Virus record (IMG/VR): IMGVR_UViG_3300030119_000625
Span: 1 to 28,709 of that record
DNA: 28,709 nt
Source of the DNA: a virus
Reading direction: 5' to 3' (one strand)
Shown here: piece by piece, positions 6,546 through 14,126 of the stretch
Position numbering within the stretch: position 1 is the stretch's first letter
How the letters are laid out: every line of letters starts with the position of its first letter
Position numbers and translations under genes: made by a program
The notes under the pieces: generated by a model
The model's input: the letters and a program-made list of their open reading frames with translations, nothing else
Databases searched by the model: none
Told to the model about the DNA's origin: nothing

Positions 6546-7259
6546 TTATTGTACAGATGTTGCCGTTTTAATCTTAGGAAATAAAGCGTCAGTGCAAAAC
6601 AATTCTACATCCGCTTCATTAAGTCCTAAAGATTTCATTACTTTAGGTGTATGAGGATTTTGTTGTTGGTTATGGCAGTAATAATTTTGTGCTTTGATAG
6701 TTTCTTCTTCAGACGCAGTATTATTATAATCACAAATAGAATCAAAATACACGACTAGATTATCTAATGCCAATTGCACTATTGCTTTGGCTTCTTCGTC
6801 TGTTCTTACATTACCTGCCGCTATCATACTTCCACTGAAGATGTTTAATGCCCATTGTGGTAATTCTCTTTTTTTACTAGGAACAAATTCTTCCACTGCT
6901 TCTTTAAACCAATCTATCAATGGGTGTGCTTCGCCGCCAGAACTTTTTGAAAAATCATGAAATGCTCCGGTCATTTTATTTTTACCTGCGATGACATCAA
7001 AGCCGTATATAGGACCATTGTTATTTAAATTAGGAAATATGCAAACGTGCATCATCCATAATGCTTTCGACTCCCTAGCATCTACAACATCAATATGACA
7101 GCGTCTACAATCTTTGGTTTCCCACACTCGGTTTATCCAACCATTATCTGGTTGATTAAATTGTGCCATGCCCGGCTCTTGTATTTCTTTGCCACGTTTA
7201 TCAAATTCATTAATAATTTGTTTTTGACAATCAATTAATGTGTCCCAAATAAAACTCAT
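6546..7259 (-). CDS. pcyX: Ferredoxin-dependent bilin reductase (PcyX/PebS type)
   Basis: 237 residues from the ATG at 7259, chosen because GGGAG lies eight bases upstream; an in-frame ATG at 7274 lacks this. The family core is clear: CRRCHIDVVDARESKALWMM, HVCIFPNL, GPIYGFDVIAG and GAFHDFS. H71 and D88 are 17 residues apart, the same spacing as the catalytic H88 and D105 of PcyA. These enzymes reduce biliverdin IXalpha with ferredoxin. PebS (cyanophage) and PcyX (uncultured marine phages) both give phycoerythrobilin. It is in one operon with heme oxygenase, which supplies biliverdin. I name it pcyX because of the non-cyanobacterial context; PebS or PcyA cannot be excluded without a tree. Confidence 0.85.
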   Translation of the reverse strand: MSFIWDTLIDCQKQIINEFDKRGKEIQEPGMAQFNQPDNGWINRVWETKDCRRCHIDVVDARESKALWMMHVCIFPNLNNNGPIYGFDVIAGKNKMTGAFHDFSKSSGGEAHPLIDWFKEAVEEFVPSKKRELPQWALNIFSGSMIAAGNVRTDEEAKAIVQLALDNLVVYFDSICDYNNTASEEETIKAQNYYCHNQQQNPHTPKVMKSLGLNEADVELFCTDALFPKIKTATSVQ

Positions 7260-7260
7260 A

Positions 7261-7488
7261 TTATACACTCCCATCTATAAAAGGATCATCTATCTCTTCA
7301 CCTTTTATTGCTTTGATTCTATCCTCAAGCACACTAATCGCAGTTAAGATATGACCGCAATCTGTTTCCTGTACCCTACTTTTTAAATACTTTACTTCTT
7401 GTTGCAGTATATTAGTTCTTATTAGGTTACCAGAGAAGTCTTTTCTTGCTTCTCTTAAAGGAGATGTTTTACTTAACTTCACTGTCAT
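7261..7488 (-). CDS. Small helical protein between heme oxygenase and bilin reductase
   Basis: 75 residues; overlaps the end of heme oxygenase by 20 bases, with GGAG five bases before its ATG, and ends one base before the start of the reductase gene. A helical middle (NILQQEVKYLKSRVQETD) is flanked by polar ends. Unknown function; position suggests cotranslation with the bilin pathway genes, and it should be tested as a partner rather than assumed to be one. Confidence 0.65.
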   Translation of the reverse strand: MTVKLSKTSPLREARKDFSGNLIRTNILQQEVKYLKSRVQETDCGHILTAISVLEDRIKAIKGEEIDDPFIDGSV

Positions 7489-8014
7489 TCATCTCCTTGA
7501 ATAGTTCAGTTGCAAATTCAAAGCAAATTTTTGCTTCGTCTGCCATTGAATCTTTACACTTGCTTCTAATTTTTTCTTTAATGGCTTGAACATCATCATC
7601 AAATTGATATAGTTTGCCTGAACCTGGAACTTTCTTTTTAAGCATCTGTCCGCCACTTAAATCTCCCATGTGTCTAACGTAAACGTGAGCCATCACTTTG
7701 TCTACATCTTCTTTGATGGCAAAAATATGATCCATATATTTTCTTGTGGATGATTTAAGTTGTGGTTTCTCATCATTGCCCCACAGTTCGTTGAAGTCCT
7801 CCATTATGTTTGGTGCACGTCTCACTGTTGGCATATCATTAAACAAACCATGCATCATTGCAGTGGCTTCCAGTATATCATAAACGGCGTGTTGATTGTA
7901 TAAAAATTCTGCGTATCTTTTTGGTTCTACTTTACCTTTGAAGATCTCTTTTACAAATGCTTGTCTCTCTGCATTCTTATGGACCTCCCAGGTCAACTCT
8001 TTTAATTTACTCAT
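7469..8014 (-). CDS. ho1: Heme oxygenase (HO-1 family)
   Basis: 181 residues. Opens heme to biliverdin, CO and Fe2+ with electrons from ferredoxin or a flavoprotein. LKELTWEVHKNAE places the proximal heme ligand at H12; the distal helix reads HVYVRHMGDLSGGQ (110-123) with the glycines that allow heme access. The length matches bacterial HO-1 proteins, which lack a membrane tail. It precedes a bilin reductase in the same operon, so biliverdin is probably handed on, and iron is released as a by-product. GGGAGAG precedes the ATG. Confidence 0.92.
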   Translation of the reverse strand: MSKLKELTWEVHKNAERQAFVKEIFKGKVEPKRYAEFLYNQHAVYDILEATAMMHGLFNDMPTVRRAPNIMEDFNELWGNDEKPQLKSSTRKYMDHIFAIKEDVDKVMAHVYVRHMGDLSGGQMLKKKVPGSGKLYQFDDDVQAIKEKIRSKCKDSMADEAKICFEFATELFKEMNDSEVK

Positions 8015-8044
8015 TATTCTCTCCCTTTAAGAGAGATCCAAAAC

Positions 8045-8353
8045 TTATTCTTGTTCAACTATTACTTGGAGCGGAAAACCCCTGGTCCTAGCAGTATTGG
8101 TAACCTCAGTTCCTTTTTGTTCTGCGATCTCATATGTGTATATACCTACAACACAGGACCCCTCCTTATGAATCTTGAGTGTAAGTTCTTTGGCAGTTTC
8201 AATACTGTGGTGGAAAATGGTAGTTAAGATGTCTATTACAAAGTCCATAGGCGTGACATCATCATTCATTAGGATGACTTTGTAATTGTCAGGTTCTTTT
8301 ACAACCTGCTTTATTTTTTCATCAATTTGTACGTCTAATTCAGTTCCGGTCAT
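8045..8353 (-). CDS. clpS: ClpS, adaptor for ClpAP
   Basis: 102 residues from the ATG at 8353 (AGGA upstream); an ATG at 8401 is in frame but a strong hairpin lies between. ClpS brings proteins with destabilising N-terminal residues to ClpAP. The N-degron pocket is conserved: MNDDVTPMDFV (N30, D31, D32) and IHKEGSCVVGIYTYEIAEQK (H62), equal to N34/D35/D36 and H66 in E. coli. The length agrees with cellular ClpS (about 106). It lies between hsp20 and ho1 in a single operon. Confidence 0.92.
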   Translation of the reverse strand: MTGTELDVQIDEKIKQVVKEPDNYKVILMNDDVTPMDFVIDILTTIFHHSIETAKELTLKIHKEGSCVVGIYTYEIAEQKGTEVTNTARTRGFPLQVIVEQE

Positions 8354-8370
8354 ATTTGTCCTAATTGTTA

Positions 8371-8392
8371 GGTAGGGTGTTGCCACCCTACC
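8371..8392 (-). other. Strong intercistronic hairpin between hsp20 and clpS
   Basis: Perfect 9-bp stem GGTAGGGTG/CACCCTACC with a GCAA tetraloop (minus strand). It starts 12 bases after the hsp20 stop. There is no T run after it on the minus strand, so it is not a standard terminator; it could protect the hsp20 end from exonucleases or act as a partial or processed end that sets the hsp20:clpS ratio. Confidence 0.75.
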
Positions 8393-8403
8393 CATATCCA
8401 AAG

Positions 8404-8847
8404 TTACTTCACTTCGATAGTTCTTGCTTTCTTACCTTCTGGAATGATTCTTTCCATAGATATTTTTAGCAAACCATCTTTTAGTTCTGCTCCTTTGACT
8501 TCAACATCATCAGCAATAGTAAATGATTTTGCAAACCATCTCTTGCTAATTCCTCTGTGAAGCATACCGTCTATGTCCTTATCTTTGGCTTTCTCCTTAG
8601 ATTTGACTGTCAACATATTGTCCTTGTATTCTACATCTATGTCGTCTTTTGAAAAACCTGCAAGTGCAAGTTCCACGTCATATGTGTAGTCACCGGTCTT
8701 CACTATGTTGTACGGTGGAAAGTTTGTAGCAGTCATGGTATTGAAATTGTGATCATCAATCATTCTTTCAAAATGATCGAACACATTGTCAAATCCTACT
8801 GTTACTGGTCTTAATTGATTGAATATAGATAGTGCTTTATTTGTCAT
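8404..8847 (-). CDS. Hsp20 / small heat-shock protein (IbpA-like)
   Basis: 147 residues. The alpha-crystallin domain covers about 48-140: YNIVKTGDYTYDVELALAGF, KDDIDVEYKDNMLTVKS, and GLLKISMERIIPE near the end. As a holdase it would bind unfolded proteins without ATP. Phage Hsp20 proteins are common among T4-like marine phages. AAGGAGG stands before the ATG, one of the strongest ribosome-binding sites in the window, and both a sigma-70 promoter (8940-8969) and a T4-late-like octamer (8911-8918) lie upstream. Confidence 0.92.
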   Translation of the reverse strand: MTNKALSIFNQLRPVTVGFDNVFDHFERMIDDHNFNTMTATNFPPYNIVKTGDYTYDVELALAGFSKDDIDVEYKDNMLTVKSKEKAKDKDIDGMLHRGISKRWFAKSFTIADDVEVKGAELKDGLLKISMERIIPEGKKARTIEVK

Positions 8848-8910
8848 TGTTTTCCTCCTTATTAAGCAAGTTAATGTTAATGTAAGTCCTATCTAAGCAA
8901 CTTACACTAT

Positions 8911-8918
8911 TATTTATC
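8911..8918 (-). promoter_or_regulatory. Late-promoter-like octamer GATAAATA
   Basis: Minus-strand GATAAATA differs by one base from the T4 late -10 sequence TATAAATA and is 64 bases ahead of the hsp20 ATG. Such octamers occur by chance in AT-rich DNA, so confidence is low. Confidence 0.35.
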
Positions 8919-8939
8919 ACTTAATGTTGTGATATGTTT

Positions 8940-8969
8940 ATTATATAATGATTCTTTGCAAAAAATCAA
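8940..8969 (-). promoter_or_regulatory. Sigma-70 promoter, TTGATT-18-TATAAT
   Basis: TTGATT (8969-8964), an 18-base spacer and TATAAT (8945-8940), ahead of hsp20-clpS-ho1-pcyX. The leader would be about 85 bases. Confidence 0.65.
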
Positions 8970-8997
8970 GAGCAAAAATGAAAAAAAATTACCAAAA

Positions 8998-9621
8998 TTA
9001 TTGTTGCTGAAATCCATTGAGTCTTGCTATTTCATCGTTCTCAGGCGTCATTGCAATCATAGTATTAAAACTCATGCTTATTCTTGGTTGGTCTTTAGGG
9101 TTTCCTTCTACACTATGTTTTATCCAACTAGGAAAAATAATAATTTTAGATGGTGCAGGATCATAAGTTGCTTTTTGTGATGTGATTTGTGTGTACTTAG
9201 GCAGTCTTGGTAAAAAGTATTCAGCGTCATCATCCCTATAAAACTGTATTCTGCCTTGTTCAGGAGTGGCATCTATGTAATAAACTCCACTGAGTAAACT
9301 GTCTCTATGATTGTGCGGGTGGTTATAACTGCCTTTTGGATTTACATTCCACCAAAAATCGCTAATTTGTAACGTAGGCAATCCAGCCATTTTTGTACAT
9401 TGGTTAATGCTTGTATGTATTCCTTGAAGTAATACTTCTACTCCCACAGGCTTTTGTGATAGCAAGTCCTGTGCATCACTTTGCCAACCACCATAATTGC
9501 TTATTTTTCTGCCTGGAGAATCATTTTGCATTTTGCTAACATATTCTGCTAGTTCATAGTTATTAACCTGTTTCAAACTTCCTTGCCATATTATTGTTGG
9601 AAACCAAAGATCTGCTTTCAT
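8998..9621 (-). CDS. Putative 2OG-Fe(II) oxygenase (PF13759 type)
   Basis: 207 residues. The family layout is evident: FWWNVNPKGSYNHPHNH (histidines at 101-105), SLLSGVYYIDA, then IIIFPSWIKHSVEGNP with the distal H169 and R180 (QPRISMSFN) to bind 2-oxoglutarate. Close relatives are frequent in T4-like marine phages but their substrates are not known. It begins three bases after the gene upstream, with AAGGA before the ATG, and ends the operon that starts at the lipoproteins. Confidence 0.8.
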   Translation of the reverse strand: MKADLWFPTIIWQGSLKQVNNYELAEYVSKMQNDSPGRKISNYGGWQSDAQDLLSQKPVGVEVLLQGIHTSINQCTKMAGLPTLQISDFWWNVNPKGSYNHPHNHRDSLLSGVYYIDATPEQGRIQFYRDDDAEYFLPRLPKYTQITSQKATYDPAPSKIIIFPSWIKHSVEGNPKDQPRISMSFNTMIAMTPENDEIARLNGFQQQ

Positions 9622-9624
9622 AAA

Positions 9625-10056
9625 TTAATCCTTAGGATTGTTTAGTTTTTCGCTCATTACGTTAGTTAATGCAGGCTCTTCTTTTTTAGCAAATATTTTG
9701 TTTGCTTCATCAAATGAATATATTCTGTTTGCATTTAAAAGTTTGTATGGTTGCTTTCCTTTGTCAGGTGCAAAATAAAAAGTTTTTGCCTTGCTTAATA
9801 TGTAACCCAATAACCAATGTCCATCTAAACCTTGTGTATTAATAATAATGTTGTCAACCAATGCCACAACAGATATTAACCATTGTTCGTTAAGCATTCG
9901 TTCAAAGTCATATAGGTAAATGTTTAGATCATAATCAATTCCAGACATTGCTTTATTAAATCCTTCTTTCAAAGAGTCATCAAAATTTATTAGCAAAATT
10001 GATTTATTTGAATCGTGCAGAGAATCTGGTGGTGTAATTAATTTAACTTCGGACAT
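9625..10056 (-). CDS. Conserved phage-type protein of unknown function
   Basis: 143 residues. Alternating strands and helices (SILLINFDD, LNIYLYDFERML, VVALVDNIIINT, TFYFAPDKGK) suggest an alpha/beta fold such as a flavodoxin- or TIR-like one; this is inference from the pattern only. It lies between the coiled-coil membrane protein and the 2OG oxygenase with short gaps. No clear Shine-Dalgarno sequence. Confidence 0.6.
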   Translation of the reverse strand: MSEVKLITPPDSLHDSNKSILLINFDDSLKEGFNKAMSGIDYDLNIYLYDFERMLNEQWLISVVALVDNIIINTQGLDGHWLLGYILSKAKTFYFAPDKGKQPYKLLNANRIYSFDEANKIFAKKEEPALTNVMSEKLNNPKD

Positions 10057-10073
10057 TGTAATAATTTATTTGA

Positions 10074-12089
10074 TTATTTTTTGATATTCTTCCAAACTGA
10101 ATTGTTATTCTGTTCTTCGTTTTGAACATAGTTTTCAGCACCCAATTCAAAATTTAATGGCAGTACGGTTGTTAGGTCTGGTTTTACTCTTTGGGCTTGT
10201 ACTTTATTCTGGTTTGGTTCTCCTGATCCCTCATTATGAACGTCTTTTTCTTCGCGGATTTTTTTTTTGGTTTCCTCTTTCGAAACCTCTTTTTCTGCTT
10301 CAGCAATCATTTTGTTCCACTGATCAAGCGGCAGTGGAGGTTCTTCCTCTTCTTTGGGTTTATAGTTTTCCCAAGGTAACGTATCTATTATTCCTTTGAT
10401 GTACCATTCCTTATGGCGTTTAATTGTGTCTGTTGGATTATCTCTTTTCCATAATGCTTTTTCGTCTGACAATTTTTTCTCTTTTTGTTCATACTCTAAC
10501 AGTCTGCCTCTTTCAAAATCTGTGTATTCAGGCTTAATATCTTCTGGTGCATTTTGTTCTGCTTCTTTTAAAAGTTCATCTATTTGGTCTTGAGTTGGTG
10601 TTTTGTTTTCTTGTGCGGTTTTTGTAATCTCATCTGCAGTTTCTTTAATCTGTTTTAGTTCTTCTTCATAGTCTGCCTTATCTTGTACAGGTTCATATTT
10701 TTTATTAAACTCTTCATATCCTTCTACCTCAGCAGGATCAAATCCATCTTGTATGTCATTGCGACTTGCTAATTGCTCTTGCATTAACTTTTTATTTTCT
10801 TCTTGTTGTTTTACAATATCGCTTAATTTAAGACCTTTAGGTTTTTCTTCTTCTGCTCTGGCTTCAGCGGCAATGGCTTCAAGTTTTTTAATTTCTTGTT
10901 TTTCACGTTCTTTAAATTCTTTTATCTTAGATGCTGATAAGGGTTTATTGTAATTCCACCCATTGGATGATAAAGGTTTAGGTTCAACTTCTTCAACCTG
11001 TTCTTCTGGTTCGTCTACTTCAATTACAGGATCTTCCTGTTTGATGATAGGTTCAATCTTTTTTTTTGAAGGAGGAGCGTCTGGTCCGCTATTGTTTGGA
11101 CTTGACTTTGGGGGCAGTTTACCGTACTTGTCTTCGTGTCTCCACATAAAGTGATATTGGGAGGCAATTAAAAGCAATACAGCCAATGGATCAAATACAA
11201 ATATAATTGTAATTATTACCCATCTTACTGCTTCTTCAAGTAGGTTTCTGTCGGCTTCTTCACCGTAAACAAATTCTGCAATATATCTAATAGGACCAAC
11301 TTCTGATTCCAGTTTCATTACGTCACCTTTTAAAGGTTCAATCTCTAATAGGTAACCATCAATTCTGCTGTTGGCATCGAAAATATTCTTCTCAACTGCT
11401 TCTATTTTGACGTCAATGCTGTCTAATGACTGATCATTTTTGGATCTAATTTCATCTATTTTAAGTTGTGCTTTTTCAATCTGTTTGAGTAATGCTTCAC
11501 GTTCTGGTGCTTGTTGTTCTTTTAAAGCCAGTCCTTGTTTTACCCTTTTTGTTCCACCCCAACCTTTGTTGTTAGATGTAAATGCTTCAACATCTTTATC
11601 CAGCACTTCTAAACGGGCATAAGCATCGTCTATTTTCTTTTGCTCTATTGCAATGTCTTTATCGAATCTGTTGTTGCTGTTTTTATCTTTATTTGATATT
11701 CTATCTATTGTGTCGTTTTGTCTTTCAATATATTTTTCTTCAGCAATTATCTTACCTTCTAATATTTCAATCCTTTGTTCAACTGTATCACTGGCTAGAT
11801 TTTGCTCTATGTGTGCTTTGGAAAGGAATCCAAAGATACCCATGCTGGTAATAAACATTAAAACTACCACGGCAATGGTCAAATAACTCTTCAGCCACCA
11901 TTTTGCCCTCTTCCAATTCCTATGAAGCCACAATGCAGTGACTAATTTTCCGATCTCTAATGAAGTACCCATTATGATAATAGGCACAGCCGCCGCGGCA
12001 AATATAGCCACTAAACCTGCTACCGAATACCAAATCGCTACCGCTGATATAGTCAGGGCGGTGAATAATACTAACAGTCCGAAAAACAT
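10074..12089 (-). CDS. Large membrane protein with long coiled coil
   Basis: 671 residues. Three hydrophobic segments at the start (about 2-22, 25-45, 68-90), with a basic loop HRNWKRAKWWLKSY between the second and third; then a coiled coil of about 170 residues (95-265); a fourth hydrophobic segment (about 290-312); and a charged tail of 350 residues rich in E, K and P. By the positive-inside rule the coil would be periplasmic and the long tail cytoplasmic. No enzyme motif is seen. It follows two lipoproteins and a secreted protein, so an envelope function such as exclusion of other phages or remodelling of the cell surface is possible. No Shine-Dalgarno sequence is seen. Confidence 0.7.
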   Translation of the reverse strand: MFFGLLVLFTALTISAVAIWYSVAGLVAIFAAAAVPIIIMGTSLEIGKLVTALWLHRNWKRAKWWLKSYLTIAVVVLMFITSMGIFGFLSKAHIEQNLASDTVEQRIEILEGKIIAEEKYIERQNDTIDRISNKDKNSNNRFDKDIAIEQKKIDDAYARLEVLDKDVEAFTSNNKGWGGTKRVKQGLALKEQQAPEREALLKQIEKAQLKIDEIRSKNDQSLDSIDVKIEAVEKNIFDANSRIDGYLLEIEPLKGDVMKLESEVGPIRYIAEFVYGEEADRNLLEEAVRWVIITIIFVFDPLAVLLLIASQYHFMWRHEDKYGKLPPKSSPNNSGPDAPPSKKKIEPIIKQEDPVIEVDEPEEQVEEVEPKPLSSNGWNYNKPLSASKIKEFKEREKQEIKKLEAIAAEARAEEEKPKGLKLSDIVKQQEENKKLMQEQLASRNDIQDGFDPAEVEGYEEFNKKYEPVQDKADYEEELKQIKETADEITKTAQENKTPTQDQIDELLKEAEQNAPEDIKPEYTDFERGRLLEYEQKEKKLSDEKALWKRDNPTDTIKRHKEWYIKGIIDTLPWENYKPKEEEEPPLPLDQWNKMIAEAEKEVSKEETKKKIREEKDVHNEGSGEPNQNKVQAQRVKPDLTTVLPLNFELGAENYVQNEEQNNNSVWKNIKK

Positions 12090-12103
12090 AATACTGCTAA
12101 TAT

Positions 12104-12556
12104 TTATCTAATAAAACGCCAACCTAAGTAAGCCAGATCCTTACAAGCGGTCTCTTTATAGAACCTAGATTTATCTTTTTTTCCTATTTCGCTGAATAAA
12201 ATCCTACAATAACCAGTTCCTGTAGGAAAACTTGCAACAACTTTCACTGCTCCCCAACTTTCTTTTTCCTCATTGTACCATTTAGCCACCTTGCCCTCGT
12301 CTAGGTTATTAAGTACATAGAAAACTGTGTCACGTTGTTTTTCTTTGTCTTCCTTGCTTAAACTGTATTTTTTGGATAATGTGTAATTGTATAAAATATT
12401 TGCAGAACTGTTCACGTTGGTGTAATGCTGATTCACACTTTTGTAAGACACGGAATCGTTTACATTATGTTTATTACTAGCACAATTGGTTAGAAATAAA
12501 CTAATTAATCCTAGGATGAACAATCTCATAACTGCCGTCGAGTTTTTCACAAACAT
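12104..12556 (-). CDS. Lipoprotein, surface-antigen-like
   Basis: 150 residues. A hydrophobic segment ends in the lipobox LTNC with lipidated C25; an alternative start at the ATG at 12529 gives a more typical signal peptide (MRLFILGLISLFLTNC). The mature part ends with SWGAVKVVASFPTGTGYCR, and ETACKDLAYLGWRF, resembling small outer-membrane surface antigens, with two cysteines that could pair. It overlaps the gene upstream by 56 bases. Confidence 0.65.
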   Translation of the reverse strand: MFVKNSTAVMRLFILGLISLFLTNCASNKHNVNDSVSYKSVNQHYTNVNSSANILYNYTLSKKYSLSKEDKEKQRDTVFYVLNNLDEGKVAKWYNEEKESWGAVKVVASFPTGTGYCRILFSEIGKKDKSRFYKETACKDLAYLGWRFIR

Positions 12557-12836
12557 ATCCCTTCTTCTTCATTAAGTAACCTTTAAGGTTGATATGATAA
12601 TAATATTCTCTGCACTCTTTGGCTATCCCACTGTAAGCCAAAAAATCTTTTACACTATCATCACAAACCAATACTTCGGTTGTTTTGCTGTCTATTACCG
12701 TACCATTACCGTCAACTACTTTTACTGTTTCTGTTTTAAGATTGCAGTATTGCTCACTCCAAGGACCACCTGTTAATGCACTCGTAGTCCACAAAACAGA
12801 TACCAATAGTACGATTGCGATAATCAAGTATCTCAT
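12501..12836 (-). CDS. Secreted cysteine-containing protein
   Basis: 111 residues with a signal peptide (MRYLIIAIVLLVSVLWTTSALT, broken here by the cleavage region) and four cysteines in the mature part, likely forming disulfides in the periplasm. AAGGAC lies ahead of the ATG. It sits between two lipoprotein genes and its end overlaps the next. Family unknown. Confidence 0.65.
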   Translation of the reverse strand: MRYLIIAIVLLVSVLWTTSALTGGPWSEQYCNLKTETVKVVDGNGTVIDSKTTEVLVCDDSVKDFLAYSGIAKECREYYYHINLKGYLMKKKGYVCEKLDGSYEIVHPRIN

Positions 12837-12842
12837 TGGATT

Positions 12843-13412
12843 CTAGTCCTTTGAAATATCTTTGATATCTGTTTTAATGTTCGAAGCCTGCTCGATTGCT
12901 TTGTCATTATTATATGACTTAATTAAATCTTCTACGTCCTTCTTAGAAAGTTTAACTAAAACAAACGACCTGTAGTTGTTTAGGCTCGGATTGTACACAG
13001 TCATTTTCTTTTGAACTGAATACGTTCTCAATAGAGTTTCACTAATGTTATTAACAATAACATCTTGTGCTTCTAATATACCAGTCATGCTTTCTGCAGA
13101 ACCTTTTTCAGTATATTCAATGAAAGTTTTGTTATTCATTTCTCCATTGATTCTATCAGCAATTTTAGCCTTTGCCTTCATTGTAGACTTCTTCAAACTC
13201 ATCTCCATATCTGGCGACACTGCTACTGCTACTGCATAATAGAAACCTTTTCTAAAAATAACGCCTTCCTTGCCTGTATCTTTATGCTTCAAGTACCATT
13301 TGGGTACTGATCTATCTTTGTTTTCTAGGGGCAACTTCACCATAGTGTTAGAACACGCCGTTAAAACGAATCCTAAAAGTGCTATTGCTCCATACTTCAA
13401 AATGTTTTTCAT
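12843..13412 (-). CDS. Lipoprotein, LPP20-like
   Basis: 189 residues. Signal peptide with lipobox LTAC (C20). The mature part has VPKWYLKHK, YYAVAVAVSP and an amphipathic stretch with MKAKAKIADRIN, the order seen in LPP20-family lipoproteins. It would be anchored in the outer or inner membrane; residue 21 is serine, not aspartate, which by the +2 rule favours the outer membrane. AAGGAGG precedes the ATG and a consensus promoter starts at 13462, so this is the first gene of the envelope operon. Confidence 0.75.
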   Translation of the reverse strand: MKNILKYGAIALLGFVLTACSNTMVKLPLENKDRSVPKWYLKHKDTGKEGVIFRKGFYYAVAVAVSPDMEMSLKKSTMKAKAKIADRINGEMNNKTFIEYTEKGSAESMTGILEAQDVIVNNISETLLRTYSVQKKMTVYNPSLNNYRSFVLVKLSKKDVEDLIKSYNNDKAIEQASNIKTDIKDISKD

Positions 13413-13433
13413 TTTGCCTCCTTGTATGTGCTT

Positions 13434-13462
13434 ATTATAATAGAATGTGCCAAAATAGTCAA
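13434..13462 (-). promoter_or_regulatory. Sigma-70 promoter, TTGACT-17-TATAAT
   Basis: TTGACT (13462-13457), 17 bases, TATAAT (13439-13434). It drives the envelope operon that begins with the LPP20-like lipoprotein, with a leader of about 15 bases holding AAGGAGG. Confidence 0.85.
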
Positions 13463-13525
13463 GTGCAAAGGGTCTAAAGAAAATGGCATAAATCTTGGAC
13501 TTTTGACATTGATATTACCAAAATA

Positions 13526-14035
13526 TTACCGTTTTACAAAATATTCAAAGTTTTGGGTAGTTTCGTTCTTTTGAATTAACTTGGCGCCATTTCTAATATG
13601 GAATTTAGCCGCCATGTCGGTCAATGGGGATAGTGTGACCAAACGGTTCAAATGGTTAGACTTCTTAATCATTTTGAATACTTCGTCAACAATCATTTTG
13701 CCACCACCTTTTTGCAGGCTCCAGACAGTGTATGCTATTGCAATTGATCCTTGTACTCCTGCTCTATGTGTTGCTTGTAGATATGCATCCTTTGAAAGTA
13801 TGTCTAATTCTTCCACATTTTTTGGAATATCATTTACAAAGCCAAAACACATCACAGCCTTAATATGCCCATCGTGTTTCAGACCATAAATTTTTCTTCC
13901 ATAAGATGTTCTGAATTTTATATCTAGTTCTGGTCTTACTGGATCTTTAGAAATATCAACATCGGTAAGTTCGACCAAGGTTGCTTTGTTTAACCAATCA
14001 AAGTTAAGCCACTTTTTAATCTTTGTTATCTTCAT
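13526..14035 (-). CDS. GNAT-like acyltransferase-fold protein
   Basis: 169 residues. The central GVQGSIAIAYTVWSLQKGGG and later VTLSPLTDMAAKFHIRNGAKLIQ resemble the acetyl-CoA-binding and C-terminal parts of GNAT-like proteins that are common in T4-like marine phages. No substrate can be inferred. Its ATG overlaps the end of the tiny membrane-protein gene at 14016-14126, so translation is likely coupled. Confidence 0.55.
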   Translation of the reverse strand: MKITKIKKWLNFDWLNKATLVELTDVDISKDPVRPELDIKFRTSYGRKIYGLKHDGHIKAVMCFGFVNDIPKNVEELDILSKDAYLQATHRAGVQGSIAIAYTVWSLQKGGGKMIVDEVFKMIKKSNHLNRLVTLSPLTDMAAKFHIRNGAKLIQKNETTQNFEYFVKR

Positions 14036-14126
14036 CGTAGTGTCTGACCTTTATTAAAATATATAGCACTAATACACTGACAACACTGCCAACTGCAAGT
14101 AATCCTAATCCTGCTCCTACTTCCAT
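14016..14126 (-). CDS. Tiny membrane protein, 36 residues
   Basis: MEVGAGLGLLAVGSVVSVLV followed by LYILIKVRHYDEDNKD: one membrane helix and a charged tail. AAGGAG lies seven bases before the ATG at 14126, and the ATG follows the upstream gene's stop directly (TAA, ATG), while the end overlaps the GNAT-like gene. The tight fit and strong ribosome-binding site make it a real gene in spite of its size. Unknown function; a small lysis or membrane-altering role is only a guess. Confidence 0.7.
   Translation of the reverse strand: MEVGAGLGLLAVGSVVSVLVLYILIKVRHYDEDNKD

Noticed and set aside
10259-10272. Long A run in the coiled-coil membrane protein gene as a frameshift site
   Set aside because: The original frame continues normally past it and the alternative frames hold no sensible extension.
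12101-12108. GATAAATA 12 bases before the coiled-coil membrane protein gene
   Set aside because: It overlaps the stop codon of the gene upstream and would leave almost no leader; too weak to list as a promoter.
13503-13530. TTGACA with TATTAC on the plus strand
   Set aside because: No plus-strand gene follows and the -10 is poor.
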